64,000 nt of DNA from Ruminiclostridium sp. (GCA_017935365.1 JAGBHT010000032.1:124001-188000); one strand, 5' to 3'; positions 18,036 through 26,990 are shown, counted from the first letter of the stretch. Made by a program: numbers and translations. Notes: generated by a model not told the origin, from the sequence alone.

Positions 18036-20627
18036 ATGAAACTTGTAAAAGCAATTGCGGCGGCAGTAGGTACAGCGGCGGCAGTAGGTGCGGCAGTCTA
18101 TGCCAAGAGAAGACTTGACGAAACACAGACCCCGCTCAAAAAGCAAAGAAGCGTTACTGTATGGAAAAGCGGCGGCGAGGTACAGCACAAAGAGGTAATA
18201 AAAAATCCCGTAAGCGATACCGAACAGACGGATATACTGAAAAGCAGGATCGAAAAAGCTACACGGCAGTATGAATCACTTGCTGACAGGGATAACGACA
18301 AGGAAAATGAACCGGAAATTGCCCCTGTAAATTTCACTTTTGTTCAGTCGGAAGAGGAAAGCAATACCGGGGTAAGTTTTGACCGTGTATTTGACCATTT
18401 TAACAGACTGGAAAAGCCGTTTGAAGAAGAAAACAACAATGCCGATAATGATAATAGTAATAGTATAGTTGATACAATACCGGCAAACCCGTCAAATACG
18501 GCGGTTGACGAAGAAGCCGTTTCTCAGACGGAAGCAGTCGGTGAAACAACGGAAGATGTTGCTACAGATGACGGGTGTGAAGCCGCCGCTATAGCCGCAG
18601 TTATGACTATGCAAGAAGAACAGGATAGTGAAACTGAGCCAAAGCAGATGAAGCTCGAAAAGGGAATAATGACGCCTGAGCCGATCGTAAGCGCAGTCCG
18701 TGAGCTTGCCGATATACAGTCTGTTTCAGATGGTATGAATGTTGAAAGCGTTGAAAGTATACCGGTTGACGAGAACATTTTTGATCTTTCGGTAAGCGAA
18801 CCTGTCGAAGAAGCAGTAAAGGCGTTTGAAGAAATGTCGGAACAGACAGAAGCAGAGGAACAGCCCGAAGATGTCACTGAAACGTCAGAATCGGCAAGTA
18901 CGCTTGAAGAAGAGTTCGCTCAGGCAATGGCTGAGAATGCCCCCGTAAGCGAACCTGTTGAAGAGGCAGTAAAGGCGCTTGAAGAAATATCAGAGCAGAC
19001 AGAAGCGGAGGAACAGTCTGAAACCGCCGAAGAAAAGGCAGAAGCTGTAAGCACGCTTGAAGAAGAGTTTGCACAGGCGATGGTTGAAAACACTCCTGTA
19101 AGCGAACCTGTCGAAGAAGCGGCAAAAGAGCTTGAAGAAATATCGGAACAGACAGAAGCAGAGGAACAGCCCGAAACCGCCGAAGAAACAGCAGAAGCCG
19201 TAAGCACGCTTGAAGAAGAATTTGCACAGGCGATGGCTGAGAACGTTTCTGTAAGCGAACCTGTTGAAGAAGCAGTCAAGGCATTTGAAGAGATTGCAGA
19301 ACCGGAGGCAACCGAAATAGCCGAAAGCCAAACGGAAGATATGTCTTTTGAAAATATCGATGATTTAAACGATGATATGGCATCTGTCCGTACAGCCGAA
19401 TCGGTTGAGGATGCTGTAAAAGAGTTCAGCGACCTTATCGGTGAGCCGGAAGCCGCACAGAGTATGCTCAATGACGATAACGAATATGATGATGACCTTG
19501 AGCAGACGGGAGATATTCTGTCGGAAGAAAGCGGCATAGCCAAAGAACAGCCCGTAATTCAGACAGTGCCGGAAGAGCAGGCGGAAAAGCCGAGAACTGT
19601 GGACTTCTTTGATCTTCCCGATGAGGCATATGCCCCCGTACAAGTCGCAGAAGAAAAGCATGACGATAATGTTGCCGAGGTTGAGGACCTGTTCGGCGAT
19701 CTGCTTGTAGATGATGAGCCTGTGGAAAAGAAAACATTCACCGATCCGTCAGAAGTGTTCTCGATGTTTGACACGGCAGACGCAGGACAGGACGACTTTG
19801 ATAAGTATAACGATGAAAAGATAGAAGAGGAAACCGAAAAGAAGAAAACTTCGGACACAAAAAAGTACATAGCTCAGGATATTGCGGACAATATAGCGTC
19901 GTTTGCACAGCTTCTTGAACCGTTGAACGCCATAAAGGAAAATAAGATACGCAGTAAAAGCGGCATTCTGTTTGACTGGGAAATGAGGATACAGTCGCTT
20001 ATAGGTGATCTGCCTATAAAGACTTACTGGAGAAATAATTTCCGCAATTATGAGATATGGACCGATGAAAAGTGCATGGAAAAGGCAGGCGAGCTTTTAT
20101 CGATGCTTGAGCTTGTCGGCATAGTCCGCGACAAGGCAAAGGAAGTTGTTATCGATAAGGATACGCTTGATTTCTATTCGGCACAGAGCGAGCATCTGAA
20201 CAATGACTTCCATATAGGCGAAACGGTAGTAGTTACACGTCCGTGCTGGAGAATAAACGGCAAGCCCGCAAGAAAGGGCGAGATAGCAAAGAAAGCGCCG
20301 TTCGCAGAGTTCAGCCGTAAGAAAGTATCACCTCTTGAAACTATGCTGAGAGAAAACAGCTGTTCTGACGGAGATGTGAATATTCCGGTTACCGAGGACA
20401 ATTTCTGTACATATGACCGCGAGATACCTTATGTAAAGCAGGCCATAGCGGATGGATTCTGCAAGTGCGCCGTAAGACGCATGGAGGACGGCGGTGCGCT
20501 GGCATTCTTCTATGAGGTTATCGCCGAGGGTGAAAACGAGCATTATTCGCCCTGCACACTGAGATTCGAGGTCAATATCGATAAGAATGCAAAGGTCGTA
20601 GGAAGATTCAGAAGCGAGAAGGTTTAA
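18036..20627 (+). CDS. acidic repeat protein with N-terminal anchor, unknown
   Basis: An 863-residue protein with an Ala/Val-rich hydrophobic N-terminus (residues 5-24) followed by KRR, probably a membrane anchor. Residues about 90-600 are strongly acidic and low in hydrophobics. Within them are three full 51-residue tandem repeats and a fourth partial one, each starting SEPVEEA. From about residue 605 there is a well-structured C-terminal domain (SFAQLLEPLNAIKENK, LFDWEMRIQSLIGDLP, TYWRNNFRNYEIW, HIGETVVVTRPCWRINGK). I cannot assign that domain. The gene is 33 bases after the long-stalk permease, in the same direction and probably in the same transcript, so a role near that complex is possible. 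Confidence 0.85.
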   Translation: MKLVKAIAAAVGTAAAVGAAVYAKRRLDETQTPLKKQRSVTVWKSGGEVQHKEVIKNPVSDTEQTDILKSRIEKATRQYESLADRDNDKENEPEIAPVNFTFVQSEEESNTGVSFDRVFDHFNRLEKPFEEENNNADNDNSNSIVDTIPANPSNTAVDEEAVSQTEAVGETTEDVATDDGCEAAAIAAVMTMQEEQDSETEPKQMKLEKGIMTPEPIVSAVRELADIQSVSDGMNVESVESIPVDENIFDLSVSEPVEEAVKAFEEMSEQTEAEEQPEDVTETSESASTLEEEFAQAMAENAPVSEPVEEAVKALEEISEQTEAEEQSETAEEKAEAVSTLEEEFAQAMVENTPVSEPVEEAAKELEEISEQTEAEEQPETAEETAEAVSTLEEEFAQAMAENVSVSEPVEEAVKAFEEIAEPEATEIAESQTEDMSFENIDDLNDDMASVRTAESVEDAVKEFSDLIGEPEAAQSMLNDDNEYDDDLEQTGDILSEESGIAKEQPVIQTVPEEQAEKPRTVDFFDLPDEAYAPVQVAEEKHDDNVAEVEDLFGDLLVDDEPVEKKTFTDPSEVFSMFDTADAGQDDFDKYNDEKIEEETEKKKTSDTKKYIAQDIADNIASFAQLLEPLNAIKENKIRSKSGILFDWEMRIQSLIGDLPIKTYWRNNFRNYEIWTDEKCMEKAGELLSMLELVGIVRDKAKEVVIDKDTLDFYSAQSEHLNNDFHIGETVVVTRPCWRINGKPARKGEIAKKAPFAEFSRKKVSPLETMLRENSCSDGDVNIPVTEDNFCTYDREIPYVKQAIADGFCKCAVRRMEDGGALAFFYEVIAEGENEHYSPCTLRFEVNIDKNAKVVGRFRSEKV
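18792..19290 (+). repeat. 153-bp in-frame tandem repeat
   Basis: GTAAGCGAACCTGT recurs at 18792, 18945, 19098 and 19251, exactly 153 bp apart, encoding 51-residue units that begin SEPVEEA and include EQTEAEEQ and TLEEEFAQAM. Three units are complete; the fourth decays after about 13 codons. Copy number is likely to vary between strains. Confidence 0.9.
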
Positions 20628-20645
20628 AAAAGAATAATAGCGGAG

Positions 20646-20867
20646 GGCACTGTGTAAAAGCAGTGCCTTCAGTCTGTCGAAAAACCTATATAACTTTTTA
20701 AAAAGAGGTTTGGGGCGAAGCCCCAAGGCAGGTCGCAGGGATGCCAGTCCCCGTATTTATCCCCCTTTCCTGGGGAAAGGGGGCAGGGGGATAGGGATAA
20801 TAAATTCGAAGTTTATTTCAAAAGCAGGCTTTTTCTACAAACTGAGGCACTGTGTAAAAGCAGTGCC
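20646..20867. mobile_element. MITE-like noncoding inverted-repeat element
   Basis: The 24-base palindromic block GGCACTG-N8-CAGTGCC plus TT occurs at 20646 and again at 20846, exactly 200 bp apart. The flanking bases match in inverted orientation: after the left block, CAGTCTGTCGAAAAACCT; before the right block, the complement of CAGTTTGTAGAAAAAGCCT. This gives imperfect terminal inverted repeats of about 42 bp around a 222-bp element. Inside is a stem TTGGGGC-GAA-GCCCCAA and a C-rich/G-rich pair (CCCCCTTTCC / GGAAAGGGGG). There is no open frame of note. The right hairpin plus TTTTC may also act as a terminator for the upstream operon. With the GH130 promoter it fills 20628-21029. Confidence 0.6.
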
Positions 20868-20939
20868 TTTTCTGATAAATTTTACTCTCATTTTAGTTTA
20901 TTAGCCTAAAAATTAAGTAAAAAATTTTAACAAAAACTA

Positions 20940-20968
20940 TTGCAATTAAAAAAAGGTTATGATATACT
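20940..20968 (+). promoter_or_regulatory. promoter of the GH130 gene
   Basis: TTGCAA (20940-20945) and TATACT (20963-20968) with a 17-base spacer, about 62 bases ahead of the start codon. Confidence 0.75.
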
Positions 20969-21029
20969 TAATACAAAGAGCGTTTTGCGCTTCTTAACGG
21001 AAATATGACATTATCAAGGAGAATCAAGT

Positions 21030-22037
21030 ATGAACGTAAAAGTTATCAACGGTACATCTTTACCGAACATCCCTTGGCAGGATCGTCCCGCAGGCTGCAA
21101 GGACGTTATCTGGCGTGCAGATAACAACCCCATAATCCCCCGTGATCTTCTTCCCACAAGCAACTCAATCTTCAACAGCGCAGTTGTTCCTTTTGAGAGC
21201 GAAAAGGGCAAGTTCGCAGGTGTTTTCCGTGTTGACGACAAGGAAAGAAACATGGCTATCCATGCAGGCTTCTCTGAGGACGGCGTACACTGGAACCTCA
21301 ACGAAGAAAAGGTTGAATGGATAAACGACGATCCCGAAACAGCAGAAGCTAACCCCTGGCAGTACGGTTACGACCCCAGATGCGTATGGATCGAGGACAG
21401 ATTCTGGATCACATGGTGCAACGCATACGGCTGGAAGCCTACAATCGGTGTGGGCTGGACAAAGGACTTCAAGGAGTTCCACCAGTGTGAAAACGCATTC
21501 CTTCCCTTTAACAGAAACGGTGTTCTGTTCCCCCGTAAGATAAACGGCAAGTACGTTATGTTCAGCCGTCCTTCAGACAGCGGTCACACACCTTTCGGCG
21601 ATATGTACCTTTCACAGTCGCCCGATATGAAGTACTGGGGCGAGCACAGACACGTTATGGCTCCTATGAAGGGCTGGGAATCACTCAAGATCGGTGCAGG
21701 TCCTATCCCGATAGAAACAAGCGAAGGCTGGCTGGTATTCTACCACGGCGTTCTCCAGAGCTGCAACGGCTATGTATACAGCTTCTCAGCTGCTATTCTC
21801 GACATCGACAAGCCCTGGAAGGTTAAGTATCGTTGCGCTGAGTACCTTCTCAACCCCAGAGAGTACTATGAGTGCGTAGGCGACGTTCAGAACGTTACAT
21901 TCCCCTGCGCAGCACTCTGCGACGCTGATACAGGCAGAATCGCTATCTACTACGGTTGCGCTGATACCTGCGTAAGCATGGCATTCACAACTGTTGACGA
22001 GGTTGTAGACTACGTTAAGAAGCACAGCAGTGTCTGA
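21030..22037 (+). CDS. GH130 glycoside phosphorylase (beta-mannoside type)
   Basis: A 335-residue cytoplasmic protein without signal peptide. The five-bladed propeller pattern of GH130 is seen in [10 protein letters not shown], the catalytic-region [18 protein letters not shown] with its conserved Asp, [17 protein letters not shown] and [12 protein letters not shown]130 enzymes split beta-mannosides with phosphate to give mannose 1-phosphate. The length and motifs suggest the short type acting on mannooligosaccharides or mannosylglucose, but the exact substrate is inferred. AAGGAG precedes the ATG. Codon use is strongly biased (many CTC, AAG, GGC), a sign of high expression. No transporter or other mannan gene is adjacent. 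Confidence 0.88.
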   Translation: MNVKVINGTSLPNIPWQDRPAGCKDVIWRADNNPIIPRDLLPTSNSIFNSAVVPFESEKGKFAGVFRVDDKERNMAIHAGFSEDGVHWNLNEEKVEWINDDPETAEANPWQYGYDPRCVWIEDRFWITWCNAYGWKPTIGVGWTKDFKEFHQCENAFLPFNRNGVLFPRKINGKYVMFSRPSDSGHTPFGDMYLSQSPDMKYWGEHRHVMAPMKGWESLKIGAGPIPIETSEGWLVFYHGVLQSCNGYVYSFSAAILDIDKPWKVKYRCAEYLLNPREYYECVGDVQNVTFPCAALCDADTGRIAIYYGCADTCVSMAFTTVDEVVDYVKKHSSV

Positions 22038-22059
22038 TTGACCGACAAAGCATAAAACT

Positions 22060-22089
22060 ATCCCCTCCGCTTTTGCGGAGGGGATTTTT
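22060..22089 (+). terminator. terminator of the GH130 gene
   Basis: A perfect 11-bp stem ATCCCCTCCGC / GCGGAGGGGAT with a TTTT loop and a TTTT tail. Confidence 0.92.
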
Positions 22090-22117
22090 GCGTTATATGC
22101 GGCTTGAGTCCTGCGGA

Positions 22118-22606
22118 TTATATACCGAGCATTGCTTTTTCTTCGGCGGTGAGCTTTGAAGCGTATACGGAATACCCTTCTTCTCCGTAACTGTTCAGAA
22201 CTATATCCATAACCTCACGGAAAATGTACCGCCTTGCTTTTTCGGAATTTAAAAACAGCTTTTTGTCAAGCGTTTCGCCGCCAACCGTGTGACAGCATAC
22301 ATAAAATATAAATTCACGTTCCGCCGTTATCGTGAAATGTTCGCAGTAGCAATTACCCGTGAACGAATAAACCGGCGGAATATCAAGCTCCCGAAAACGT
22401 TCTTCGAGAGCCTTTAATTTTTTCGGAACACTTTTATGCTTGGCAGGCTTATCTGTACCGTAAATTTCACGGCACATACTTCTGTCTGAAATATGATTTT
22501 TGTAAATCTGAATGATGACACAGACAAGCGCCATAACCGCTATGACCGAGCCGATTATAAGCAGTACAGCGCCTATCGGTGAATCGGTTATCCTTGAGCT
22601 GTTCAT
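22118..22606 (-). CDS. small single-pass membrane protein, unknown
   Basis: The ATG at 22606 is preferred; the longer frame would begin with a TTG that is part of the ribosome site (TTGAGG). This gives 162 residues: one membrane helix (about 15-38, AVLLIIGSVIAVMALVCVII), then a soluble domain with a Cys-rich stretch (GNCYCEHF, FYVCCHTVGGE). It starts 18 bases after the end of the larger minus-strand gene at 22625 and is probably co-transcribed with it. I do not recognise the family. Confidence 0.7.
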   Translation of the reverse strand: MNSSRITDSPIGAVLLIIGSVIAVMALVCVIIQIYKNHISDRSMCREIYGTDKPAKHKSVPKKLKALEERFRELDIPPVYSFTGNCYCEHFTITAEREFIFYVCCHTVGGETLDKKLFLNSEKARRYIFREVMDIVLNSYGEEGYSVYASKLTAEEKAMLGI

Positions 22607-22624
22607 ATTATACCTCAATGATTG

Positions 22625-23692
22625 TTAATGCGTGTTTGTGCCTGTGGTACTTGTGCCGTTATGCACAGGAACAGTGTAATCCTGCGGCTGAATAGGTGCG
22701 CCGCAGTGAGGGCAGGCGTTGCAGCTGCCTACGGTATAAACGCCTCCGCAGTATTCGCAGGATGCCTGCTTCATTACGACAGATTGCGGCTGCGGTGCAG
22801 TCTGCTGAGGAGGAGCATAGTAGCCGTCAAGAGGCACTTCCTTTGCACCTTTATATTTCTTTGCGTCAGGTCGGAAGAATACCATAAAGAATGCGTGTAT
22901 GCAAACGAATATCAGTATAAACAAGCCTATTCCGAAAATTTCGCCGTCAAATTTGAAACTCATTATTGTAGGCGTAAGGGCTTTGAAGCTGTCGGTTATG
23001 GCGTCATTTACCGATGTTCCCTCTATAAGCAGCCGCTTGTGCAGATCGTCCGTAAAGTCGTAAGCGACCGATGATGTGATAACGTCATCGGTATCATCGC
23101 CCTGCATACCCTCCCAGTACCAGTTGTTGAATTCATCATCGGGATCTTTCGGCTGAGAATACACTATCAGCCAGTGCTTTTCGTCATAGAACCGGTTTAC
23201 ATAAAGCTCATAAGCGTACTTCTCAAGGTCGGTATAGTTATCCTCCCAGTCGGAGTTGTACACAGTCATTACCGCAGGAGAAATACCCGTTGTGTTGAAG
23301 AAATCCTCAAGTGCGTCACTGAGCTTTGTTGTATCTCCGAGTACGTTAGCGTCGTCCTGTATAACTATCTGCGAGTTATAATCTACCTTCAGCTTTTTCG
23401 GTATGCTGAATGCAGAAACCATCATAAGCACTGCCGACAGTACAAACGGTATGTATATTATAAGTAAGAGAAATCTGAGTTTGCTCGGACCTTTTGATAA
23501 GTCGGTATCAGAGTAAACGTAGTTCGGAACTCCGTTAGTATAGTATACAAATCTTCTTGCGCCGGGGAAATATGTGCGCGAAGTCCTTACTCTGCTTGAG
23601 CTTCCTCCCGATGATGAATGATGTGATGAGCTGTGCGAGGAAGAGTGGTGGCTTCCGCCGCCGTGCGAGCCTCCGCCTGATGAGTGTGGCAT
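22625..23692 (-). CDS. membrane protein with His/Ser-rich N-terminus and C-terminal zinc ribbon
   Basis: A 355-residue protein. The first 35 residues are almost only Ser, His and Gly (many SHHSS units). A membrane helix lies near 72-93, an extracytoplasmic domain at about 100-250 (DDANVLGDTTKLSDALEDFF, AVMTVYNSDW, KHWLIVYSQP), and a second helix near 253-275. A Pro/Gln linker and a zinc ribbon follow (CEYCGG ... CPHCGAPI, about residues 312-333). The middle domain resembles TPM-type domains (DDANVL is a typical start), though this is from motif memory only. The start lies opposite pstS, with three TTTACA boxes reading toward it. GAAGGTAG precedes the ATG. Confidence 0.78.
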   Translation of the reverse strand: MPHSSGGGSHGGGSHHSSSHSSSHHSSSGGSSSRVRTSRTYFPGARRFVYYTNGVPNYVYSDTDLSKGPSKLRFLLLIIYIPFVLSAVLMMVSAFSIPKKLKVDYNSQIVIQDDANVLGDTTKLSDALEDFFNTTGISPAVMTVYNSDWEDNYTDLEKYAYELYVNRFYDEKHWLIVYSQPKDPDDEFNNWYWEGMQGDDTDDVITSSVAYDFTDDLHKRLLIEGTSVNDAITDSFKALTPTIMSFKFDGEIFGIGLFILIFVCIHAFFMVFFRPDAKKYKGAKEVPLDGYYAPPQQTAPQPQSVVMKQASCEYCGGVYTVGSCNACPHCGAPIQPQDYTVPVHNGTSTTGTNTH

Positions 23693-23787
23693 AATCTACC
23701 TTCTTTCATATAATCTCTGGTATTATTCTATCATAAATTAAGCGTCAAATCAAGACATAAAGACGTCCATACAGGCAACATAAAAAT

Positions 23788-23941
23788 GTAAAATGACCAG
23801 AGAAGAAATGTAAAGTCGTGTGCCGCAAATGTAAAATCAATAATATAAACGGCTTTGTTATGCGGAAAATACGACTTTACAAAAACTTTACCGACATTAT
23901 ACCATTCCTTGCTTTAATGTAAAGCCCGTTATGACTATAAT
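23788..23941. promoter_or_regulatory. phased PhoP-box-like hexamers and pstS promoter
   Basis: Plus strand: TTTACA (23876), TTTACC (23887) and TATACC (23898) are direct repeats exactly 11 bp apart, like Firmicute PhoP boxes, with a weak TTGCTT in phase at 23909. They sit just upstream of a promoter with a poor -35 (TTTAAT, 23913) and a perfect -10 (TATAAT, 23936-23941), as expected for an activated promoter. Minus strand: TTTACA lies at 23793-23788, 23814-23809 and 23835-23830, exactly 21 bp apart, facing the divergent gene. These elements are the main content of 23693-24047. Confidence 0.7.
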
Positions 23942-24047
23942 ATGAAATGTAGTCGGGAGGAACACCGAACGACAGATAAAAATTGTACATAACATTATGG
24001 AGTATCAGAAACTCCGGGGGATTACCCCTTTAAGAAAGGAAAACAAC

Positions 24048-24944
24048 ATGAACAAGAAGTTAATATCACTTATCGCAGGGGTAGCTTTAGTAGCTACAAC
24101 AACAGGATGTTCAAACAGCGCAACAAGCAGCACAGCAGACGCAAGCTCGACAGCAGGCAACACATCATCAGCATCTGACACAACAAAGGCTGACGATTCT
24201 TCAGCAACAGAAGAACTCAGCGGCACACTGTCAATGAACGGTTCTACATCAATGGAAAAGGTTATCAAGGCAGTTAACGGCGCATTCATGGAAAAGAACA
24301 AGGGTGTAACAGTTAACTTAAACCTCACAGGTTCAGGTACAGGTATCCAGGAAGCCTCAGAGGGCAAGTGTGACATCGGTAACTCTTCAAGAAAGCTCAA
24401 GGACGATGAGGCTGAAAAGCTCGACGCTACAGTGATCGGTCTTGATGGTATCGCTCTTGTAGTTAACCCCACTAACAAGCTCGAAGACATCACAATTGAG
24501 GATCTCGCAAAGGTTTACTCAGGCGAGATCACAAACTGGAAGGATCTCGGCGGCGACGATAAGGCTATCGTAGTGATCGGACGTGAGGACGGTTCAGGTA
24601 CAAGAGACGGTTTTGAATCGATCGTAATGGGTGACAAACAGCCTCAGTACGCACAGGAACTTGAATCTACAGGTTCTGTAATCAACGCAGTTGCTACAAC
24701 AGACGGTGCAATCGGTTACGCTTCACTTGCAAACGTTGACGAAACAGTAAAGGCACTCAAGATCGGCGGCGTTGAAGCTACAGAAGAGAACGTTAAGAGC
24801 GGTGCTTACGAAGTACAGAGACCTTTCATCTGCGCAACACTCAAGGACTCAGACAACAAGCTCGTTAAGGCTTACCTCGACTTCATTCTCTCAGAAGAAG
24901 GTCAGGCTCTCGTACTTGCACAGGGTGCAGTTCCCGTAAAGTAA
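24048..24944 (+). CDS. pstS: phosphate ABC transporter substrate-binding lipoprotein
   Basis: 298 residues from the ATG at 24048, chosen because AAGAAAGGA lies 7 bases ahead; an upstream in-frame ATG (23997) lacks one. A lipoprotein signal ends in TTTGC-S, so the mature protein is lipid-anchored outside the membrane. SMNGSTSMEKV, NLTGSGTGIQ, DIGNSSR and IGREDGSGTRDGFE are phosphate-binding loops of PstS. The linker after the lipid Cys is Ser/Thr/Ala-rich. Codon bias indicates high expression. It heads the pst operon behind the putative Pho boxes. Confidence 0.96.
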   Translation: MNKKLISLIAGVALVATTTGCSNSATSSTADASSTAGNTSSASDTTKADDSSATEELSGTLSMNGSTSMEKVIKAVNGAFMEKNKGVTVNLNLTGSGTGIQEASEGKCDIGNSSRKLKDDEAEKLDATVIGLDGIALVVNPTNKLEDITIEDLAKVYSGEITNWKDLGGDDKAIVVIGREDGSGTRDGFESIVMGDKQPQYAQELESTGSVINAVATTDGAIGYASLANVDETVKALKIGGVEATEENVKSGAYEVQRPFICATLKDSDNKLVKAYLDFILSEEGQALVLAQGAVPVK

Positions 24945-24969
24945 TTGAAAATATGTTGATAATTCCTAT

Positions 24970-25018
24970 ACAGTAAATGGCTTTTCCGGTAGCAACCCGT
25001 TACCGGAATTTGCTGTAT
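24970..25018 (+). promoter_or_regulatory. intercistronic hairpin between pstS and pstC
   Basis: The stem TTCCGGTA / TACCGGAA is extended by TACAGTAAA / TTTGCTGTA. It lacks a T run, so it is more likely an mRNA-stabilising or attenuating hairpin that keeps pstS more abundant than the rest of the operon. Confidence 0.6.
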
Positions 25019-25050
25019 AAGGCTGTATAAGCCCTGAAAGGATGGTTTAC

Positions 25051-26046
25051 TTGGAAAAGACAAGCGACGCAATTGTTGCGGTAGGCTCGGTTGGAAAACA
25101 GAAATCTGCAATAAGAAGCAAAAAATCAGGATTTACGAATGTAACGGAACGCATAATGAAATACATATTCACGGTATGCGGCATAACTGCCGTGGCGTGC
25201 GTTCTGATGATAACAATATATATGATAATATCGGGAGCGCCCGCCATCGGAAAGATCGGAATCACCGACTTTCTGTTCGGCGACACCTGGTATGCAAAGA
25301 AAGAACAGTTCGGTATACTTCCGCTGATACTCACATCGATATTCGGTACTCTCGGCGCTATAGTGATCGGCGTACCGATAGGACTTCTTACAGCGGTGTT
25401 CTTATCGGAGCTTGCACCAAAGGCTTTAAAGAATATTGTAAAACCTGCGGTTGAGCTTCTTGCCGGTATTCCGTCTGTTATATACGGTCTGCTCGGCGCA
25501 AACCTTGTAAAACCGCTTATGTACGGACTGGAAGAGATCATCTATGCGAATGACCCTACACATCAGTTTACAGGCGGTGCAAACCTTGCAAGTGCGATAG
25601 TGGTACTTGCTATAATGATACTCCCCACTATCATAAACATTTCCGAAAATGCGATCAGCGCCGTTCCCTCTGAGTACAGAGAGGCAAGCTACGGACTGGG
25701 TGCTACCAAGATACAGACTATCTTCAAAGTAGTAATTCCCGCCGCAAAGTCTGGTATAGCGTCTGGTGTCGTTCTCGGTGTCGGCAGAGCAATAGGTGAA
25801 GCAATGGCTATTATCCTTGTCGCAGGCAACAGCGCAAATATGCCTGAATTGTTCTCATCGGTCAAGTTCCTTACAACAGGTATCGTTGCCGAATTTCCGT
25901 ATTCAAGCGGACTTCACAGAGAAGCGCTCTTCGCGATCGGTCTTGTGCTGTTCGTGTTCATAATGATAATTAATCTGATACTCAACGGCATACTCAAAAA
26001 GGGTGGCAAGAAAGAAAAAACGGCTAAAACCGCAGGAAAGGCGTGA
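25051..26046 (+). CDS. pstC: phosphate ABC transporter permease PstC
   Basis: About 331 residues. A TTG at 25051 is favoured because GAAAGGA directly abuts the ATG at 25042, leaving no spacing. It has six hydrophobic segments with the binding-protein-dependent transport loop EYREASYGLGATKIQTI (EAA motif) and the PstC-type ISGAPAIGKIGITDFL region between helices 1 and 2. It pairs with PstA to form the channel. Its stop is 6 bases before pstA. Confidence 0.94.
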   Translation: MEKTSDAIVAVGSVGKQKSAIRSKKSGFTNVTERIMKYIFTVCGITAVACVLMITIYMIISGAPAIGKIGITDFLFGDTWYAKKEQFGILPLILTSIFGTLGAIVIGVPIGLLTAVFLSELAPKALKNIVKPAVELLAGIPSVIYGLLGANLVKPLMYGLEEIIYANDPTHQFTGGANLASAIVVLAIMILPTIINISENAISAVPSEYREASYGLGATKIQTIFKVVIPAAKSGIASGVVLGVGRAIGEAMAIILVAGNSANMPELFSSVKFLTTGIVAEFPYSSGLHREALFAIGLVLFVFIMIINLILNGILKKGGKKEKTAKTAGKA

Positions 26047-26052
26047 TAGACT

Positions 26053-26961
26053 ATGGCGAAAACTACGGCAAAAGAAGTTACAAATTCTCTTACAAGAAAG
26101 CGCAGAAGAGTAAGCGATATCATGCTGAAGGTGCTTATCTTCCTGTCATCGGGCATAGTTGTTGCGCTGACGCTCGGTATGATAATATATATAGTGATAA
26201 AGGGCACGGAGGGTATGAGCTGGAACTTCCTTTCAACTCCCGCATTCTCTTATCCTTATGAGAATTACGGTGTTCTCGGTAATATAATCAATACGTTTTA
26301 TCTTGTTCTGATAACGCTTGTAGTCGCAACGCCTATCGGTGTCGGTGCGGCTATATACCTAACAGAATACGCAAAGCAGGGCAAGCTCACAAGAATAATC
26401 GAGTTTACGACCGAAACGCTTGCAGGCATCCCCTCGATCATATACGGACTTTTCGGAAGCGTATTCTTCTACAACATTTTCAAGGTAAACTACTCACTGC
26501 TTACAGGTGCGCTGACGCTTTCGATAATGGTACTGCCCACTATAATCCGTACCACACAGGAAGCTATAAAGACAGTTCCGATGGGCTACAGAGAGGGTTC
26601 TATAGGTCTTGGCGCTCCCAAGTGGCACATGATAAGAACAGTTGTTCTCCCCAGCTGTATAGACGGTATACTGACATCGGTAATTCTGTCTATAGGACGT
26701 ATAGTAGGCGAATCTGCGGCTCTTATCTTCACGGCAGGTATTGCGGCTGAGGTCGGTATCAACTCGATCTGCGACATATTCGGCAAGGTCATGAACCAGG
26801 GCGGTTCGCTCACGGTTCAGCTTTACCAGTACGCACAGCGTGGCGGTGCAGAAATGAAGTACGCGTTCTCAACAGCGCTCGTACTGCTTGTAACAGTACT
26901 TATAATCAACATCTGCGCTAAGCTTGTAGCTTACAGGATAAGAAGGAAACGTTCGGTATAA
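26053..26961 (+). CDS. pstA: phosphate ABC transporter permease PstA
   Basis: A 302-residue membrane protein with six hydrophobic segments. The EAA loop reads GYREGSIGLGAPKWHMI, and SWNFLSTPAFSYPY and FTTETLAGIPSIIYGLFG are PstA signatures. It forms the second half of the phosphate channel. Confidence 0.94.
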   Translation: MAKTTAKEVTNSLTRKRRRVSDIMLKVLIFLSSGIVVALTLGMIIYIVIKGTEGMSWNFLSTPAFSYPYENYGVLGNIINTFYLVLITLVVATPIGVGAAIYLTEYAKQGKLTRIIEFTTETLAGIPSIIYGLFGSVFFYNIFKVNYSLLTGALTLSIMVLPTIIRTTQEAIKTVPMGYREGSIGLGAPKWHMIRTVVLPSCIDGILTSVILSIGRIVGESAALIFTAGIAAEVGINSICDIFGKVMNQGGSLTVQLYQYAQRGGAEMKYAFSTALVLLVTVLIINICAKLVAYRIRRKRSV

Positions 26962-26990
26962 ATTCAGAAATCAAGAAAAGAGGATAAACA

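Noticed and set aside
18874-19543. Long antisense frames over the acidic repeat region
   Set aside because: They are produced by the in-frame repeat and biased codons of the plus-strand gene, lack ribosome sites and have unlikely composition.
25042-25050. ATG at 25042 as the pstC start
   Set aside because: The ribosome site GAAAGGA runs into it with no spacing; the TTG at 25051 is correctly spaced.
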